From contig CAKSGP010000085.1 in assembly GCA_934454745.1 (NCBI GenBank), positions 1-6,508 of the forward strand: a stretch of DNA of 6,508 nt. The letters run 5' to 3'. Numbering within the stretch: the stretch's first letter is position 1; each line of letters opens with the position of its first letter. Below the pieces are notes generated by a model. It worked only from the letters and a program-made list of their open reading frames with translations. It ran no database searches and had not been told where the DNA came from. The position numbers and the translations under genes are program-made. This DNA comes from an uncultured Clostridia bacterium (GTDB taxonomy: Bacteria; Bacillota; Clostridia; UBA1381). Positions 4,080 to 6,508 of the stretch are shown in pieces.

Positions 4080-5828
4080 TTAATGACTCAACTTATACTT
4101 TTCGCCATAAAGTTTGAACTTCTCATCAAACTGAGGATTGTTTTCTTTAAGGCTTTGTTTATATTCGTGAGCGTTCATATTATGGTGTGTTGCATCAATC
4201 AAGCAAGTAGCTATGTTTGAGCAATGGTCGGAAGTTCTTTCTAAATTTGTTAAGATATCTCCCCAAATAAAATCTGCTTCAACGGTACATTCACCATCTG
4301 CCAATCGAACAATGTGACGGTCACGGAGCATAGATTTAAGTCCGTCAATTACCTGTTCCAATGGTTCAACATTATATACGGCATTTTCATCATCGCCATC
4401 GAACGCAGAAAGCGTGATATCTAATATTTCGGATACCGCACTCGTAAGAACATTAAGCTCTTTTCTGGCATCATCAGAAAATTGAATTTTCTTTTCTCTG
4501 AGTTCTTCAACCGATTCCAAGATGTTTACACTATGGTCAGAAATTCGTTCAAAATCACCAATAGCCTTTAAAAGTTTTGATACTTCAGAACTATCATCGT
4601 CAGTAGTTCTTGAGCGTGATAATTTAGTTAAGTATGTTCCTAAAATATCTTCATATCGGTCTGTGTTGCCTTCCAAAATTCTGACTCTCTCTGCCTTTTC
4701 AGCGGTATATTCATCAGCAGAAGAAACAGCCAACTTAAAACCCGAAATTGCTTCGTTTGCCATCTTTTTAGCGACGTTATAACATTGCTGAAGTGCAACA
4801 GTTGGTGTAATAAGAAGTCTTTCATCAAGTTCGACAAAGCTTTCTTCTTCCTTGCCTTCAGGCACAAGAATATATGCGAGTTTTTCAAGAAGTGATGACA
4901 TCGGCAAAAGAAGTGCAGTACAAAGAACATTAAATATTGAGTGTGAAACCGCAATTCCTAAATATGATGCAGATGCATCCAAAATTGCAGGCTTAATAGC
5001 AGCAGAAATCAAGCTGAATACCACGAGCCATACAACCGTTCCTATTACATTGAACATAAGATGTATCACAGAAGCTCTTCTTGCGTTTTTATTTGTTCCA
5101 ACAGAAGATAAAAGAGCAGTTACACAAGTACCGATATTCTGTCCCATAATAATCGGAATTGCAGCTCCGTAAGAAACTGCACCTGTAGCAGAAAGTGCTT
5201 GCAAGATACCAACCGATGCCGAACTTGACTGAATTACTGCAGTGAGAAGTGCACCAACAACAACGCCAAGTATAGGATTCTTAAACATTATAAATAAGTT
5301 CAGAAATTCAGGTATTTTTGAAAGTCCTGAAACTGCAGATGACATTTCGTGCATACCGAACATAAGTGTTGCAAAACCAAGAAGGATTGTTCCAACATCT
5401 TTCTTCTTGCCGGATTTTGCAAACATCATAAATACTATACCGATAAGAGCAAGGATGGGGGTAAATGATGTAGGCTTTAACAGTTTCATAACTATATTAT
5501 CGCCTGAAATTCCACCAAGGCTAAGTATCCATGCAGTAACGGTTGTACCGATATTTGCACCCATAATAATGCTGATTGACTGTTTAAGAGTCATTATCTT
5601 TGAGTTTACAAAACCTACAACCATAACAGTAGTTGCAGATGAACTCTGAATTACTGCGGTAACACCAAGTCCTGTTAAGAATCCTTTTATGGGACTATTG
5701 GTAAGTTTGCCGAGTAATGCTTTTAAACTGTTTCCGGCTCTTCTTTCCAAGCCGTCACCCATTACATTCATACCGAAAAGGAATAAACATAATCCACCAA
5801 TCAAATTTAACACATCAAATATTGTCAT
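4080..5828 (-). CDS. Na+/phosphate cotransporter with C-terminal PhoU-like domain
   Basis: This 582-aa membrane protein belongs to the bacterial NptA/YjbB (PNaS) family, which imports or exports inorganic phosphate with sodium. The transport domain (1-320) has about eight or nine hydrophobic segments and the two inverted family repeats. Each carries a QSSS signature, QSSSATTVMV (61-70) and QSSSASVGIL (200-209), followed by MGANIGTTVTA (89-99) and MGQNIGTCVTA (228-238). Residues about 340-555 form a cytoplasmic PhoU-like helical domain with the two metal-binding-type motifs DFERISDH (425-432) and NLERTSDH (528-535). ATG (5826-5828) is preceded by AAAGGAG at good distance. The gene has its own promoter with a Pho box upstream, a terminator at 4023-4064, and lies downstream of a PhoR-like kinase in the same orientation. 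Length and motifs are complete. Confidence 0.93.
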   Translation of the reverse strand: MTIFDVLNLIGGLCLFLFGMNVMGDGLERRAGNSLKALLGKLTNSPIKGFLTGLGVTAVIQSSSATTVMVVGFVNSKIMTLKQSISIIMGANIGTTVTAWILSLGGISGDNIVMKLLKPTSFTPILALIGIVFMMFAKSGKKKDVGTILLGFATLMFGMHEMSSAVSGLSKIPEFLNLFIMFKNPILGVVVGALLTAVIQSSSASVGILQALSATGAVSYGAAIPIIMGQNIGTCVTALLSSVGTNKNARRASVIHLMFNVIGTVVWLVVFSLISAAIKPAILDASASYLGIAVSHSIFNVLCTALLLPMSSLLEKLAYILVPEGKEEESFVELDERLLITPTVALQQCYNVAKKMANEAISGFKLAVSSADEYTAEKAERVRILEGNTDRYEDILGTYLTKLSRSRTTDDDSSEVSKLLKAIGDFERISDHSVNILESVEELREKKIQFSDDARKELNVLTSAVSEILDITLSAFDGDDENAVYNVEPLEQVIDGLKSMLRDRHIVRLADGECTVEADFIWGDILTNLERTSDHCSNIATCLIDATHHNMNAHEYKQSLKENNPQFDEKFKLYGEKYKLSH

Positions 5829-5871
5829 TTAACTTTCTCCTTTGTTTTCATAACTTTAAACCATACTTTAC

Positions 5872-5901
5872 ATGATAACATTTTAATATATCCAATGTTA
5901 A
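5872..5901 (-). promoter_or_regulatory. Promoter of the Na+/phosphate transporter gene
   Basis: On the minus strand TTAACA (5901-5896) can serve as -35 and TATCAT (5877-5872) as -10, each 5 of 6 to consensus, spaced by 18 bp. The start would be near 5865, about 37 nt before the ATG. The -35 coincides with the third TTAACA of the Pho box, as expected for activation by a PhoP-type regulator. Confidence 0.6.
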
Positions 5902-5935
5902 TTCTGAAAGCAAAGGTATGTTAATTGTATGTTAA
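5896..5935 (-). promoter_or_regulatory. Pho box (PhoP/PhoB-type binding repeats)
   Basis: Three exact TTAACA hexamers occur on the minus strand at 5935-5930, 5924-5919 and 5901-5896. The first two are separated by 5 bp, giving the 11-bp period known for Firmicutes PhoP sites; the third is 17 bp further. The array lies between the kinase terminator and the transporter start, so phosphate-starvation control of the transporter is likely. I infer this from the motif and from the kinase neighbour. Confidence 0.7.
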
Positions 5936-5940
5936 CAAAT

Positions 5941-5975
5941 AAAAATCCCTGAAACGAGTTGTTCCAAGGATTTTT
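5941..5975 (-). terminator. Terminator of the PhoR-like kinase gene
   Basis: Read on the minus strand, AAAAATCC (5975-5968) pairs with GGATTTTT (5948-5941). Inside, GGAAC (5965-5961 region... read leftward) and GTTTC add a second short helix with one G-U pair. The stem ends in a U-rich run. It starts 8 bases after the kinase stop codon and separates the kinase from the Pho box and transporter. Confidence 0.65.
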
Positions 5976-5983
5976 GTGAGTTT

Positions 5984-6508
5984 TTATTCATTAAATGTAA
6001 TTGTTACGCTTGTTCCTTTTTCCTCTATGCTTTCAAGCGAAACCTCTGCATCATGGAAAGCTGCTCCGTGTTTTACGATTGCAAGACCAAGCCCGGTACC
6101 GCCAACAAGCTTTGAATGGCTTTTATCCACTCGGTAAAAGCGTTCAAAAACTCTGTTTTGTTCAAGAGTGGGAATACCAATACCCGTATCTTTTACAGTA
6201 ATGCTTGTCTTGTTATTTGCCTGATTGATAATAACATCGACGCATCCGTTATCTTTGTTATACTTGATAGCATTATCACAAAGATTGTATATCATTTCAT
6301 CAAGGATTTTCCTTACACCGCAAATCCTTGCAGTATCACCAATAATGCTGAAACTGATATTTCTTTTCTCGGCAATAGTTGTAAGTCTTTTTACAATGTC
6401 TTTTGAAAGCTCGAAAATATCAACACTTTCTTTTTCAAAAGGAACTGCGCCTTCATCAAGTTCAGAAATTTTCATAATATCCGATACCAAAGTGATAAGT
6501 CTTTGTGC
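5984..6508 (-). CDS. PhoR-like sensor histidine kinase, C-terminal part (cut by window edge)
   Basis: The visible 174 codons continue in frame to the right edge, where the protein reads AQRLITLVSDIMKISELDEG, the second dimerisation helix after the phospho-accepting histidine; that histidine itself is outside the window. The rest is a complete HATPase_c domain with N box LCDNAIKYNKDNG, G1 box VKDTGIGIP, F box FERFYRVDKSHSK and G2 box GGTGLGLAIVKHGA. The F-to-G2 sequence is characteristic of PhoR-type kinases, which phosphorylate PhoB/PhoP under phosphate limitation. The downstream phosphate transporter with a Pho box fits this assignment. The gene ends in TAA (5986-5984), followed by a terminator. 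The sensory and membrane parts, and any response-regulator gene, lie beyond the window. The PhoR assignment rests on motif style and context; another class I kinase is possible. Confidence 0.88.
   Translation of the reverse strand, partial: AQRLITLVSDIMKISELDEGAVPFEKESVDIFELSKDIVKRLTTIAEKRNISFSIIGDTARICGVRKILDEMIYNLCDNAIKYNKDNGCVDVIINQANNKTSITVKDTGIGIPTLEQNRVFERFYRVDKSHSKLVGGTGLGLAIVKHGAAFHDAEVSLESIEEKGTSVTITFNE

Noticed and set aside
3966..4220. Open frame on the + strand of 84 codons
   Set aside because: It begins inside the hairpin cluster, crosses the terminator and runs antisense through the transporter end; it has no ribosome binding site or recognisable domain.
5242..5649. Long + strand open frames opposite the transporter (also 4522-4782 and 4852-5172)
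   Set aside because: The minus-strand protein has clear family motifs throughout; the opposite frames have no upstream ribosome binding sites or domains.
6123..6131. TTATCCACT, resembling a DnaA box
   Set aside because: A single site within the conserved F box codons (RVDK) of the kinase; the sequence is explained by the protein and no cluster of boxes surrounds it.

Overview
The window looks like low-GC Firmicutes DNA, probably a gut-type clostridial lineage. The support is A+T-rich composition, strong AAGGAGG-type ribosome binding sites, Firmicutes-type Rep/DnaC/MobV proteins and a Firmicutes-type TTAACA Pho box. It splits into a plasmid-like mobilisable module (1 to about 3920) and a phosphate locus that looks chromosomal (about 4023 to 6508). 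No integrase, transposase, rRNA, tRNA or CRISPR array is visible.

Left module, minus strand (2448 down to 1): a replisome-organiser-type initiator (rep), a short DnaC/IstB-like helicase-loader ATPase, a MobV-family relaxase and the first 51 codons of a ParB-like protein. Each start codon overlaps the preceding gene (4, 13 and 1 nt) and each gene has its own Shine-Dalgarno sequence, so this is a tightly coupled replication/mobilisation operon running off the left edge. Inside rep, between the codons for its two domains, lie four exact-period 11-bp direct repeats (2009-2052) plus one inverted copy (2053-2059), next to a pyrimidine-rich tract. The period is not a multiple of three and the encoded peptide is not repetitive, so this is a good candidate for an initiator-embedded origin.

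Divergent control region (2449-2609): two near-consensus promoters point away from each other with directly abutting -35 boxes. A 22-bp palindrome inside a larger 57-bp dyad covers the start of the rep transcript. The rightward promoter drives a 344-aa zinc-ribbon protein of unknown function (2610-3644).

Non-coding region 3645-4079: it holds two small hairpins, a pMV158/MobV-type oriT on the minus strand (nic predicted at 3815/3816), a perfect 19-bp-stem terminator (3870-3917), three further hairpins and a second terminator (4023-4064). One hairpin carries a diverged copy of the rep operator. The relaxase is therefore encoded about 2.7 kb from its likely oriT, with rep, dnaC and a divergent gene between them.

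Right region, minus strand: the C-terminal part of a PhoR-like sensor kinase (5984 to the window end), its terminator, a Pho box with TTAACA repeats, and a Na+/phosphate cotransporter with a fused PhoU-like domain (4080-5828). Together they suggest a phosphate-sensing kinase next to a transporter its pathway probably controls. The border of the mobile module probably lies in the hairpin-rich stretch between about 3917 and 4064, but the sequence does not prove this.
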